A model generated the notes under the pieces. The model made no database searches. It had not been told where the DNA came from and was given only the letters and a program-made list of their open reading frames with translations. This document shows, piece after piece, positions 55,746 through 64,000 of a DNA stretch of 64,000 nucleotides (position 1 is the first letter of the stretch; every line of letters begins with the position of its first letter). The DNA is taken from the NCBI GenBank assembly GCA_020310875.1, contig CM035444.1, positions 24,042,772-24,106,771 on the forward strand, read 5' to 3'. The position numbers were made by a program, and so were the translations under genes. Source of the stretch: Ceratopteris richardii (lineage: Eukaryota; Streptophyta; Polypodiopsida; Polypodiales; Pteridaceae).

Positions 55746-57963
55746 CAAAAGTTATATCCAAACTTGAGCCAAACTAAATACAACATGACTGAGCCTTTCT
55801 AACACTTTTACTAAGCTACATTTTTAATAAGCTACATTTGTCAAATTCATATAAACTTTTTTGACATATTCTAAAGAGGAAAAAGTAAAAACATAGAGAT
55901 ATTCATTATGATATTCATAGATCTATAAAGATTTCAAATGGAGTATGAAATGGAGATTTCAATGTCACAAAATAAAGAGGGTGAAAAGTTCAATCAAATA
56001 GACAGCTTCACCAAATTGTTTATGCAAGATATAAATAGAACTTAAATCCACCATATTCTCCAAAAAATGGTTGCAAAAGCTAAAAAACCACCAAATGAGT
56101 GTTGAGATGATGAAGGAAGGGTGGAAAAGTTACATGAACAAGAGCGTTGGGTGTTTGGAACATTGGAAAAATAAATAAAACTTACATTGGGCACCAAACA
56201 TGATAAACAAAAATTCATTCAATCTAAAGAATATTTTTCCCACTTTTCTTTCAATTTATCTAAATCTCATTGAAGCCCTTATTTTACACCTAGCATGTCC
56301 CTAAAAATGATCCTTATTTTCCAAGTTAATCGCACACAATTGATATGGTCAATGTGCACAATTGTAATGCCCTTTTAAAAAATGAGTCAAATTTAATAGC
56401 ATTCAAAGGTCTTCATGTAGCCCATGTTGAAACAAAAAGTAGTTTCTTGCACCTTTTGGACACTCAAATAATGGAACTGTTGAAATTTTAATCTTGTCCT
56501 TAATTACTTTTGTAAAGATCACAATGTTGAAGCTTTAATCTTACCCTTTGAATTTCATGTACAGGACCTAGAACTTTGACTCTTATTATAAGAAATACAT
56601 TATGCAAGGCAAATGAGTTCAATGCAATAGTGGAGAAAAGATATGGCACAAACTTCTATAAAAACATTACTCACAACAAGTACAATGATGATGGCATTTT
56701 CCATCCATGCACACTAAAGGTAGAGCTTCAATGATAATATGTACAACTCTACATGGGGAAATAAAATGTAATCATATTTAATCAACTTGGGATAAATTAA
56801 CATTCATCTATATGTAGGCCTTTGAGATATATAGTCTTATTTATATTTTTAAGCATGTGTGCCTCTATGTGAGTGGGATCACCCACATAGTGAATTACTA
56901 CCTATATATAGGCCAATATATGAGGTTCCAATGCAAAATATGAGAAATTAATCAATCAAATTCTTGGATTAAAAAATCATACAAAAAAATGTATTCATGA
57001 TGTACTAATCAAAATTGAGCTTAGATCTAATATCTAAAATCACTTGATCCACAAAGTGCTTCCAATAAGTTAAGACAATGATTTCCCTATTTTGTGTGAT
57101 AAATCAATCATAATTTTGAATTTGAATATTGATGAGTCATCCACCTAAAAGTAATCCTAAAACTTAGGAATGATTTGAATTTGAATCCCAAATAAAGTCG
57201 TGGATTTTGGCTCCCTTCATCCACCAGATTCCTTCTATTTTTAGCTTTTACATTGGATCAAGATAAGTCCAAGGTTTTAACCTTTCAACTTTACAACCAT
57301 AGGTTCAAATGACTACATTTATGTGAGATAACTAATGAGAGTAATCCAAGAGCTAAAACGAGGCTTGCTTCTTTCACCAACACATTTCAATATACTCTTT
57401 GAATGAAGTAGGTTTTCCCTTCTATCATCATTCTTTTTCATGTTTATATTTATGAAGTTTTGAATATGGTGATAGATATAATGGCATCATATAGCAACTC
57501 ACAAGAATATGAATTCATTCATTGTTAGATGTTGATATTGTATTTGATTTTGTCTATACAAAAGCATGGTTAGAAAATCTTCAAAGTTTTAAAAAAATCA
57601 TCATCAAAATCTTATTGCCACCAATTTTAATCTAACCATTGGAACAAATTCAAATGAGAGAGAGAGAGATGAAGAGATAAATCTTCAAATCTCAGCCACA
57701 CATGAAGAACTAACTATTATTTTATGACAAATTTCTATGTTCAATTATTTTCTTTTTGGAAATTTTCTTCAAACCACTATTCCATTAGGCATGAGGTTTC
57801 AAAGAACAATGCATACATCCAAAAGACGCTTTTTACCCTCCACACTATGGGCTAATGTTAGGTTAATCTGTAGGACTTACATGTTATGTTCAAAGCATGA
57901 GTACTTATGGAATATGCTTGAATGCAGCATCCCTTACTAGTAGAAGGATCTCACATGCAGAAA
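55746..57963. other. No gene recognised; AT-rich DNA
   Basis: No domain, LTR or primer site seen on either strand. A short (GA)n tract lies near 57656-57670. Upstream exons of the SET-domain fragment at 58028 could lie here but none can be supported. Confidence 0.5.
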
Positions 57964-58115
57964 ATGCATGGAAATATAGTAGGTTTAATAAATAGTAGTC
58001 GAGGGTTACATAATAGTTCAAGGACTATTATATATTGATGGAAGACCTTACATGCATGGAAATATAGTAGGTTTAATAAATAGTAGTCGAGGGTTACATA
58101 ATAGTTCAAGGACTA
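57964..58115 (+). repeat. 64-bp direct repeat, 88-bp period
   Basis: ATGCATGGAAATATAGTAGG and the following 44 bases (57964-58027) recur exactly at 58052-58115. The second copy is in frame with the SET-domain coding sequence; the first, 88 bp upstream, is not, so it is a tandem duplication inside a former exon. Confidence 0.95.
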
Positions 58116-58252
58116 ATTGCACATTTGAGGAGTGTGAAAATAGTCATGAATCACCATACATGAGTAGAGATGTATCAAGATACATAATTGTTACTGCATT
58201 ACATGCTGGTGATGAATTATTAGTGAATTATGGATGGCGTAGACCTCCAAGA
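58028..58252 (+). pseudogene. SET-domain C-terminal fragment (exon-like)
   Basis: The frame reads LLYIDGRPYMHGNIVGLINS, then RTNCTFEECEN, DVSRYIIVTALHAGDELLVN and YGW. This matches the end of a SET methyltransferase domain: the N-x-S...N-C substrate/cofactor motif, the strand before it, and the G-[ED]-E-L-x-x-x-Y motif that closes the active site. The N-terminal half of the domain is not visible upstream, where an 88-bp duplication disrupts the frame. Read through, it stops at 58266, but a good donor GA|GTACC at 58252/58253 joins it in frame to the next exon. Confidence 0.6.
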
Positions 58253-58387
58253 GTACCTTTTAGCTAAAGAGATAATGAAAATTTTCTATCCATATTTAAT
58301 AACTTATATATTTAATTTTATGTTTATGTTTGAAGTTTACTTTTTATTGATTTATGGAATACTAATGATTTTTATTCATGTGTGTAG
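58253..58387 (+). other. Probable phase-0 intron, 135 bp
   Basis: It starts GTACC and ends in a T-rich tract and TGTGTAG. It is AT-rich with a typical plant intron length. Removing it joins codon AGA to ATT with no stop, in frame on both sides. Confidence 0.5.
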
Positions 58388-58773
58388 ATTCCAACGTATG
58401 ATGTTGATGATATTCCTCCACATCATTCACAATTGCCAGGAAGACCTCATTTATCAGAAGCTTCTATGAGGAGGCTACGCAAAAGTGATCCTGTGGAATA
58501 TGCAAGGTTGAAAGATCTATATTCAAAAGAAGATAAAGTACAAGATTTGTGCGACAATGATGAAGATGATGGCATGGCATATTTTATTGAGGATTGGTAT
58601 CAAAATGATAGTGAGAGCATTGATATTTCTAAAAATGAGAAATATCTTCGAGAGGAATGTCTAAAGCATGTATATGAAGGAAGTCGTTTGACACGACTAA
58701 GTGCGAGCTTACTTATTCTCAATCTTCAAAATCGTTTTGGATGGAGTAATGTATTTGTTTCGGCACTATTAAG
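58388..58773 (+). pseudogene. CACTA (En/Spm, tnp2-type) transposase N-terminal exon
   Basis: An open 128-codon exon: IPTYDVDDIPPHHSQLPGRP, HLSEASMRRLRKSD, a Glu/Asp-rich middle (DNDEDDGMAYFIEDWYQNDS), then YEGSRLTRLSASLLILNLQN and RFGWSNVFVSALL. The last block matches the conserved N-terminal helix region of plant tnp2-type transposases, where the leader ends in Y-x-G-[SC]-x-x-[TR]-x-L-[ST]-A and a G-W-S motif. A donor site AAG|GTATAAT at 58773/58774 would end the exon. No tnp2 catalytic domain or CACTA terminal repeat was found downstream. Confidence 0.6.
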
Positions 58774-59053
58774 GTATAATTTTCAATTTTCTATCTATTT
58801 ATATATATACATGCATAAATATATACATATAAATACATGCATATATAGACATACACATAATTATACATGAATGTATACACACATATAAACATGCACACAC
58901 ATATACACACATACACATGTTATGAGAGTAAGGTCAAATTATACATACCTATATCGAATGAAGATGTTTTGTCCATCTAGGCTTTAGAATTCTCCACCCA
59001 ACCTTTAGAATCTTCCTGACACATCTAGGCTTTAGAATTCTCCTATTCTAGTC
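58774..59053. repeat. TA/CA-rich tract and short repeats before hairpin 1
   Basis: 58790-58920 is a mixture of TATA, CATA and CACA words. A unit TAGGCTTTAGAATTCTCC occurs near 58979 and 59030, with a shortened form between. The block from ACATGTTATGAGAGTAA at 58914 recurs 711 bp later at 59627. Confidence 0.8.
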
Positions 59054-59452
59054 GACCTAATACCTGTGCTGCTAACTCTTTTAAGAACTTTGCATACAAA
59101 TATTAAGTATCAGTTAGCCATGGAGGTATTAGGTCATTAGGAAAATGGGAGGATCAAATTTATCTCGAAGATTTTGAAGGATGGAAAAATAATTTTAGAG
59201 GATGGGTGAAAAGAAAGCGTCCATTCAATGCAGGTTTTTATTCTTACTTTGGCTAAGGTAAGAACAAGAACTTGCATTGAATGGACACTTTCTGTCCACC
59301 CATCCTTTAAAACTATTCATGCATCTTTCAAAATCTTCAAGATAAATTTGGTCATCCTATTTTCCAAATGACCTAATACCTCCATAGCTAATTGATACTT
59401 TATATTTGTAAACAAATATGTAAGCCTTAGTTAGCAAGACAGGTAATAGATT
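59054..59452. repeat. Hairpin 1: near-perfect inverted repeat, arms about 200 bp
   Basis: The left arm 59054-59252 and right arm 59253-59452 are reverse complements with scattered mismatches and almost no loop. Paired segments include GACCTAATACCTG with CAGGTAATAGAT, GGAGGTATTAGGTCATT with AATGACCTAATACCTCC, and GTCCATTCAATGC with GCATTGAATGGAC close to the centre. It resembles a foldback MITE; terminal duplications were not identified. Confidence 0.85.
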
Positions 59453-59755
59453 GATTATAAAATGGGAGACAGCCAGACGATTCAGTGGTCTAGATTACTA
59501 TATGAAAGTCTACAAACCACAATAAACAAAAAGAAAATTAGAAATGAAATCAAATATACACAGCTACACATGCATACATACACATATATACATACACATA
59601 TATATACACATAAACATACATATACACATGTTATGAGAGTAAATTCAAATTATAGATATTTGTATCAAATGAAGATATTTTGTCCATCTAACATTTGGAA
59701 TTGTCTGCCCAACCTTTACAATCTTCCTGACACATCTGCTTCTCATATTCTAGTC
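59453..59755. repeat. Second TA/CA-rich tract, copy of 58774-59053
   Basis: 59560-59632 is again CATA/CACA-rich and is followed by the same unique block (TTATGAGAGTAA, then ATTTTGTCCATCTA) as before hairpin 1. Together with hairpin 2 this makes a tandem duplication with a period of about 700-711 bp. Confidence 0.85.
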
Positions 59756-60154
59756 GACCTAATACATGTGCTGCTAACTCTTTTATGAAATTTGCATACA
59801 AATATTAAGTATGAGTTAGCTATGGAGGTATTAAGTCATTTAAAAAATATGAGAAGTAAATTTACCTCGAAGAATTTGAAGGATGGAAGAATAATTTTAA
59901 AAGATGGGTGGACACAAAACGTTCATTCAGTGCAGGTTTTTGTTTTTACCTTAGCTACGGTAAGAACAAGAACTTGCATTGAATGAACACTTCATGTCCA
60001 CCCATACTTTAGAATTATTCATCCATTTTCCAAAATCGTCGAGAGAAATTTGCTTGTATTATTTTCAAACAACCTAATACCTCCATAGTTAACTAATACT
60101 TAATCCTTGTAAACAAATATGTAAGTCTTAGTTGGCAAGGCAGGTAATAGATTG
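59756..60154. repeat. Hairpin 2: tandem copy of hairpin 1
   Basis: Left arm 59756-59954, right arm 59955-60154, centred on TTACCTTAGCTACGGTAA. The same structure as hairpin 1, with divergence. At the central stem hairpin 2 has GTTCATTC paired with GAATGAAC where hairpin 1 has GTCCATTC with GAATGGAC, so both sides changed together. Confidence 0.85.
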
Positions 60155-60245
60155 ACTATAAAATGGGAGAACTCGATAGGGTAGTTATGTTCAAGCTTTT
60201 GAGATACAATGATTTTTCTGCATCAAGGTATTTAAGTCAATGACC

Positions 60246-61525
60246 ATGGCTAAAAGCAATGATATATTCAGTATGTTGGTTGTTGAGGATAAGTTGGATG
60301 GTACCAATCACCCATTATGGGCATATATAAGACCTCATGTATTGGTCACAAAAGGATTGGAATATTGTGCAAGGTATTGAAAGACGACCTACTACACATG
60401 CAAATACATTTATCGAACGTGATGTAGATGGCGTTAAAGATGATGATCTTCAAGTTCCTATTCATGTTGCAGTTCCTAGTGCACATATGGCAGTGCAACT
60501 TCGTTGTGATGGTAGAGATGCAAAACCACATGCATTGATAGCATTGTTTGTCAAACGTGCCATTATCCCTCATATTCACTCTTGCAAAATAGCAGAGGAT
60601 GCTTGGGATACTTTACCACTTTGTACCAGGCAAGAAATGAGGCTCATGTTGCTTACCTCTAAAAACGGTTTGAGAGTGACCATATCAATGAAGGAGATTC
60701 TATGGACAATTTTTTGAAAAAGATCAAAGATGTGAAGGAGCCGTTGTTTTTTGTTAATGAAGTCTTATGAGACATTTCACTTGTGAAGACTGTTCTGAAT
60801 AGTCTTCCAGGTTCGTATAAGAGTTTTTCTTGTACTCTTCGGTTGATGATGAAAGGAAAAAGGAAGGCAAAGATGAGAAGAAAACAGAAAAGCAGAAATT
60901 GTATTGCAAATATTATAAACCAAATGTTCATGTCATAAAGAGTTGTCCAAAATTGGTTGCAGAAGAGGCAAAGAAAAAAAAGGCTGGAATGGTTATTGTA
61001 GAGGAATCTACACCTAAAACAAAGTTGGCTAATCTTGTGCAGAATGAAGAATGGGCATTTATTACTATTTGCAGTTATGATCCATCTTCTCATGAAGAGT
61101 GTATGTCTGTAGAAGACTTAGATATTTGGTACTTTGATAGTGGGGTAACTAAACATATTACCTCGCAATGAAGTTTCTTCACTTCACTTGTGCTTGCCCC
61201 TACAGGGAATACTATCACATGCGCTAACAACTCCTTTTATCCTGTAATGGGAGTTGATAAGATCATTCTGATTACTATTAATGGTAGTTCTTTCACATTG
61301 TCAGATGCTTTGTTTGTCCCAGGGATCAAGAAAAATTTGTTATCACTTTCCATATTAGCCAAGATTGGCTTGGTTGTGAAATTTCTTGATAACATAGGTA
61401 TAGTTCATGATCTGTCGAATGGCAATATTATTATTGCTTCTGGCATTTTATGTCATGGGCTATATAAGATCATAGACTATGAAAAATTTGTGAATGATTC
61501 AACATTTGCAGTTCAAGATTCTTAG
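60246..61525 (+). pseudogene. Cop7 gag, protease and pre-integrase
   Basis: Starts MAKSNDIFSMLVVEDKLDGT at the ATG 60246. One base is lost or gained near 60357, and the frame continues as NIVQGIERRPTTHANTFIER. 60830-61171 encodes the zinc region CKYYKPNVHVIKSCP (second Cys changed to Tyr) and the protease active site IWYFDSGVTKH with D-S-G intact, ending at a TGA. 61190-61525 encodes DALFVPGIKKNLLSLSIL. The pre-integrase zinc region is lost at the deletion. Confidence 0.85.
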
Positions 61526-61545
61526 GCTATGTAAGATGAAAATGA

Positions 61546-62430
61546 TCTTGCTTCTTTTGATGAAGCACAAAATTCAAAGAATTGGATGGTTTCCATGCAA
61601 TCAAAATATGATGCTATTATGAAGAATGGTACTTGGTCCTTATGTGATTTGCCTTGAGACAAAAAGACCATTGGCACTAAATGGGTATTCAAGTTGAAAT
61701 GTAAGCCTAGTGGAATAATTGATAGGTATAAGGCTAGGCTTGTTGCAAAAGGTTATGCTTAGGAAAGAGGCATTGATTTTGATGAGGCCTTTGCACCCAC
61801 ATACCGAATGAATCCCGTTCGTAGCATTTGTGCACTTGCAGCTCATCATGGTTGGAATGCACATTAGTTGATCATTAAAACTACATTTCTGAATGGTGAT
61901 TTACATGAAGTGTATGTATTTCAGTTTTGGTATGAAAAGATACATGCCTAGTTAATCACATGGTTTTGATAATAGTCCAATTGAGAGCACCTTATATGTT
62001 AAGCATGCAAATGATGTGCTTATGATTATTGTTATCTATGTTGATGACATGTTGCTCATTGGCCCTAATGAGAAGTATATTGCTGATTTTAAGGCTCATT
62101 TGCATGCCTCTTTGAGATGTGAAATTTGGAGCATTTGCATCATTATTTGGGCGTTCAGTTTATGCATGTTGATGGTGGAATAACTTTGTGTCAAAGAAAA
62201 TATATTGACACATTATTGCAGTGTTTTGGCCTTGAAGACTACAAACCTTTTGCCTCTCCTATGGAAATAGGTTTATGGTTGAGTTTTCATGATGCTCGAG
62301 ATGCATTTGATGTTGTTCTCTATCAAAAGGCTATTAGATGCTTGATTTACTTATGCATTGCCCGGTCTAATATTTAGTTTGCTGTTTCTCAGATGAGCAG
62401 GTTTATAGATTGCCCAGGTGTCAAGCATTG
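61546..62430 (+). pseudogene. Cop7 reverse transcriptase remnant
   Basis: Reads DEAQNSKNWMVSMQSKYDAI, KKTIGTKWVFKLKCKPSGII, RYKARLVAKGYA, and, after stops, IIVIYVDDMLLIGPNEK near 62020-62070 with the catalytic YVDD intact. 62126-62377 encodes HHYLGVQFMHVDGGI and the RT end. A deletion near 61935 removes the KQAPRAW segment. It stops at about 62430 and RNase H is missing. Confidence 0.85.
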
Positions 62431-64000
62431 ATAGGGGTGTTGAGAAACGACCTACTATACTTGCAAATACAATTATTGAGAGTGATGTAGATGGCATTCG
62501 AGCTGCGGTTCTTGTTGCACCTACTACATAACAACTTCAATGGAATCGTAGAGATGCTCAGGCATATGCATTGATAGTGTGTCTATCAAAATTGCCATTA
62601 TCCCTCATATTCACTCGTGCAAAACAACAAAAGATGCTTGGGATACACTTACCACTTTATACCAGGCAAGAAATGAGGCTCGTGTTGCTTACCTTTGAAA
62701 ACAATTGGAGAGTGAGCATATGAATGAAGGAGATTCTATGGATAATTTTTTGACAAAGATCAAAGATTTGAAGGAGCAATTGATTTCTACTGATGAAGTC
62801 TTAAGAGACAATTTGCTTGTGTAGACTGTTTTGAATGGTCTTCTAGATTCATATCAGAGGTTTGCTTCTACCCTTTGGTTGGTGATCAAAGGCAATCCAA
62901 ATGCCTTAACATTCAAGGAGTTAGTCTTTGTTTTATTACAAGAACATAACTCTCGATAGAATAGGTCCATTATTCGTATTGCAAATTGCTTTCTTAGCTA
63001 GTTAGAAGGGCAAAGGTGAATGGATCTCATCTAGTAGTAAGCAAAAATCTGATAATTCTACAAAATAAAGAAGGGAAGACAAAGACCAGAAGAAATGGGA
63101 AAGCAAAAATTGTTCTCCAAATATTGTAAAAGAAATTATCATGTCATAAAGAGTTATTCAAAACTGGCTGCAAAAGTGGCAAATGAGATAGAGGTTGGAA
63201 TGGTTGTTGCAAAGTCCTCTACACCTAAAACAGAGTCTGCAAATCTTGTGCAAAATGAAGAATGGGCATTTATTATTGTTCGCAGTTATGATGCATCTTC
63301 TCATGAACAATGTATGTCTACAGTAAACTGAGATGTTTGATACTTTGTGAGTGGGGCAACCAAACATATAAGCTCAGAACACAATTTCTTCGATTCACTT
63401 GAGCCTTCCCCTATAGGGAATACTGTCACATGCGCTTTCAAATTCTCTTATCATGTAATGGGAGTTGGTAAGATCATTCTGACTATTGTTGATGATAGTT
63501 CTTTCACATTGTCAGATGCTTTGTTTGTGCGAGGGATCAAGAATAATCTGTTATCAATTTCAACATTAGCCAAGATTGACTTGGTTGTCAAATTTGTTGA
63601 TGATAGATGTACACTTCATGATCTTTGAAATGGCGATGCTATTATTGCTTCTAGGATTTCATTTTGTGGGTTGTATAAGCTCATAGACTATGCAAAATCT
63701 GTGAATGGCTCAGCATGTGTAGATCAAAATTCTTAGGCTATCTTGGATGCAAAGCATTAGGATGTTAGTTTGTTATGCCTACAAAAATATTAAATGGTAT
63801 CCTCCCTGCCCAAACTTGAGGCATTGGGTAAACATGTTTGGGAAGTGTGTATTTTGGACAAAATGTAGTGTTCCTTCTTCCCAAAAGATGGTTTAGTAAA
63901 AGCTACTCATGAATTGCAGCTTGCTCATAGTGATGTCTGTGATCCTATGCAGACAACAGACAACTTCTTTTGGGAATTACCTTCATTTTGTGAATTTCAT
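62431..64000 (+). mobile_element. Cop8: copia element, family alpha, gag to pre-integrase, continues past window
   Basis: Begins inside gag (GVEKRPTILANTIIESDVDG) and aligns with Cop7 and CopL in order. Gag end and damaged zinc region lie at 63095-63331, the protease equivalent near 63330-63370 (VSGATKH; the catalytic Asp codon is lost) and DALFVRGIKNNLLSISTLAK at 63347-63628, then pre-integrase and the integrase start at the window end. Frequent stops. The 3' half lies outside the window. Confidence 0.85.

Larger units (their letters stand above)
60173..62430 (+). mobile_element. Cop7: copia element, family alpha, LTR-less, integrase deleted
   Basis: Homology to CopL starts in the leader (about CopL 37903) and covers gag, zinc region, protease and pre-integrase to 61540. 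It then jumps to RT, skipping the integrase. RT runs to 62430, where the sequence switches abruptly to gag of Cop8. Neither LTR is present. Confidence 0.88.

Noticed and set aside
57737..57940. 67-codon plus-strand frame upstream of the SET fragment
   Set aside because: No similarity to the N-terminal half of a SET domain and no splice evidence.
60659..61093. 144-codon minus-strand frame
   Set aside because: Antisense of Cop7 gag and zinc region.
1..64000. Host genes, tRNA, rRNA, CRISPR arrays or prokaryotic operons
   Set aside because: None seen; coding traces are all explained by retrotransposons apart from the SET/CACTA fragment. AT-rich regions show no tRNA-like folds I could support by eye.

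Overview
The window looks like repeat-rich nuclear DNA of a seed plant. The very AT-rich composition and the pile of old, nested, stop-riddled LTR retrotransposons suggest a gymnosperm-sized genome, but that is inference. No intact host gene, rRNA, tRNA or CRISPR array was seen. Almost every recognisable protein is a broken piece of a Ty1/copia or Ty3/gypsy element. Labels below (Cop1, Gyp3 and so on) are local names. Family alpha is a copia family with about 230-bp LTRs, seen as Cop1, Cop3 to Cop8 and CopL. Family beta is a second copia family with about 0.8-kb LTRs, seen once as CopC.

Layout. 1-3896: Cop1 (alpha, minus), abutting Cop2 (another copia lineage, minus, 3897-6219). 7486-9530: Gyp1 gag and protease remnant (plus). 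9600-11980 and 12163-14325: Cop3 (plus) and Cop4 (minus), two alpha copies tail to tail. 14725-16230: Gyp2 (minus). 16400-18850: Gyp3 (plus), its integrase split by a 952-bp insert between 46-bp direct repeats. 18851-22100: AT-rich DNA with simple and tandem repeats. 22101-23614: Cop5 (alpha, plus) with 5' LTR and a large internal deletion. 23615-24540: minus-strand coiled-coil fragment. 24541-34860: Gyp4 (plus), a long gypsy element with a retropepsin-like domain and an extra ORF after integrase. 34970-52692: Gyp5 (minus), same family, split by three insertions: CopL (37384-42462, TSD TGACT), a poly-A-tailed retroposon (45396-45795, 12-bp TSD) and CopC (46287-52133, TSD TCTCA). 52693-55745: Cop6 (alpha, minus). 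58028-58773: a SET-domain fragment spliceable in frame to a CACTA (tnp2-type) N-terminal exon. 59054-60154: two large tandem hairpins. 60173-64000: Cop7 and Cop8 (alpha, plus), joined without LTRs.

Working together. Only CopL and CopC have both LTRs, primer site, polypurine tract and target duplications. CopL keeps an uninterrupted 491-codon RT-RNase H reading frame, but its gag and integrase are broken, so no element here looks autonomous. The points most worth following up are the post-integrase retropepsin-like domain shared by Gyp4 and Gyp5, the SET-CACTA exon pair, and the duplicated long hairpins.
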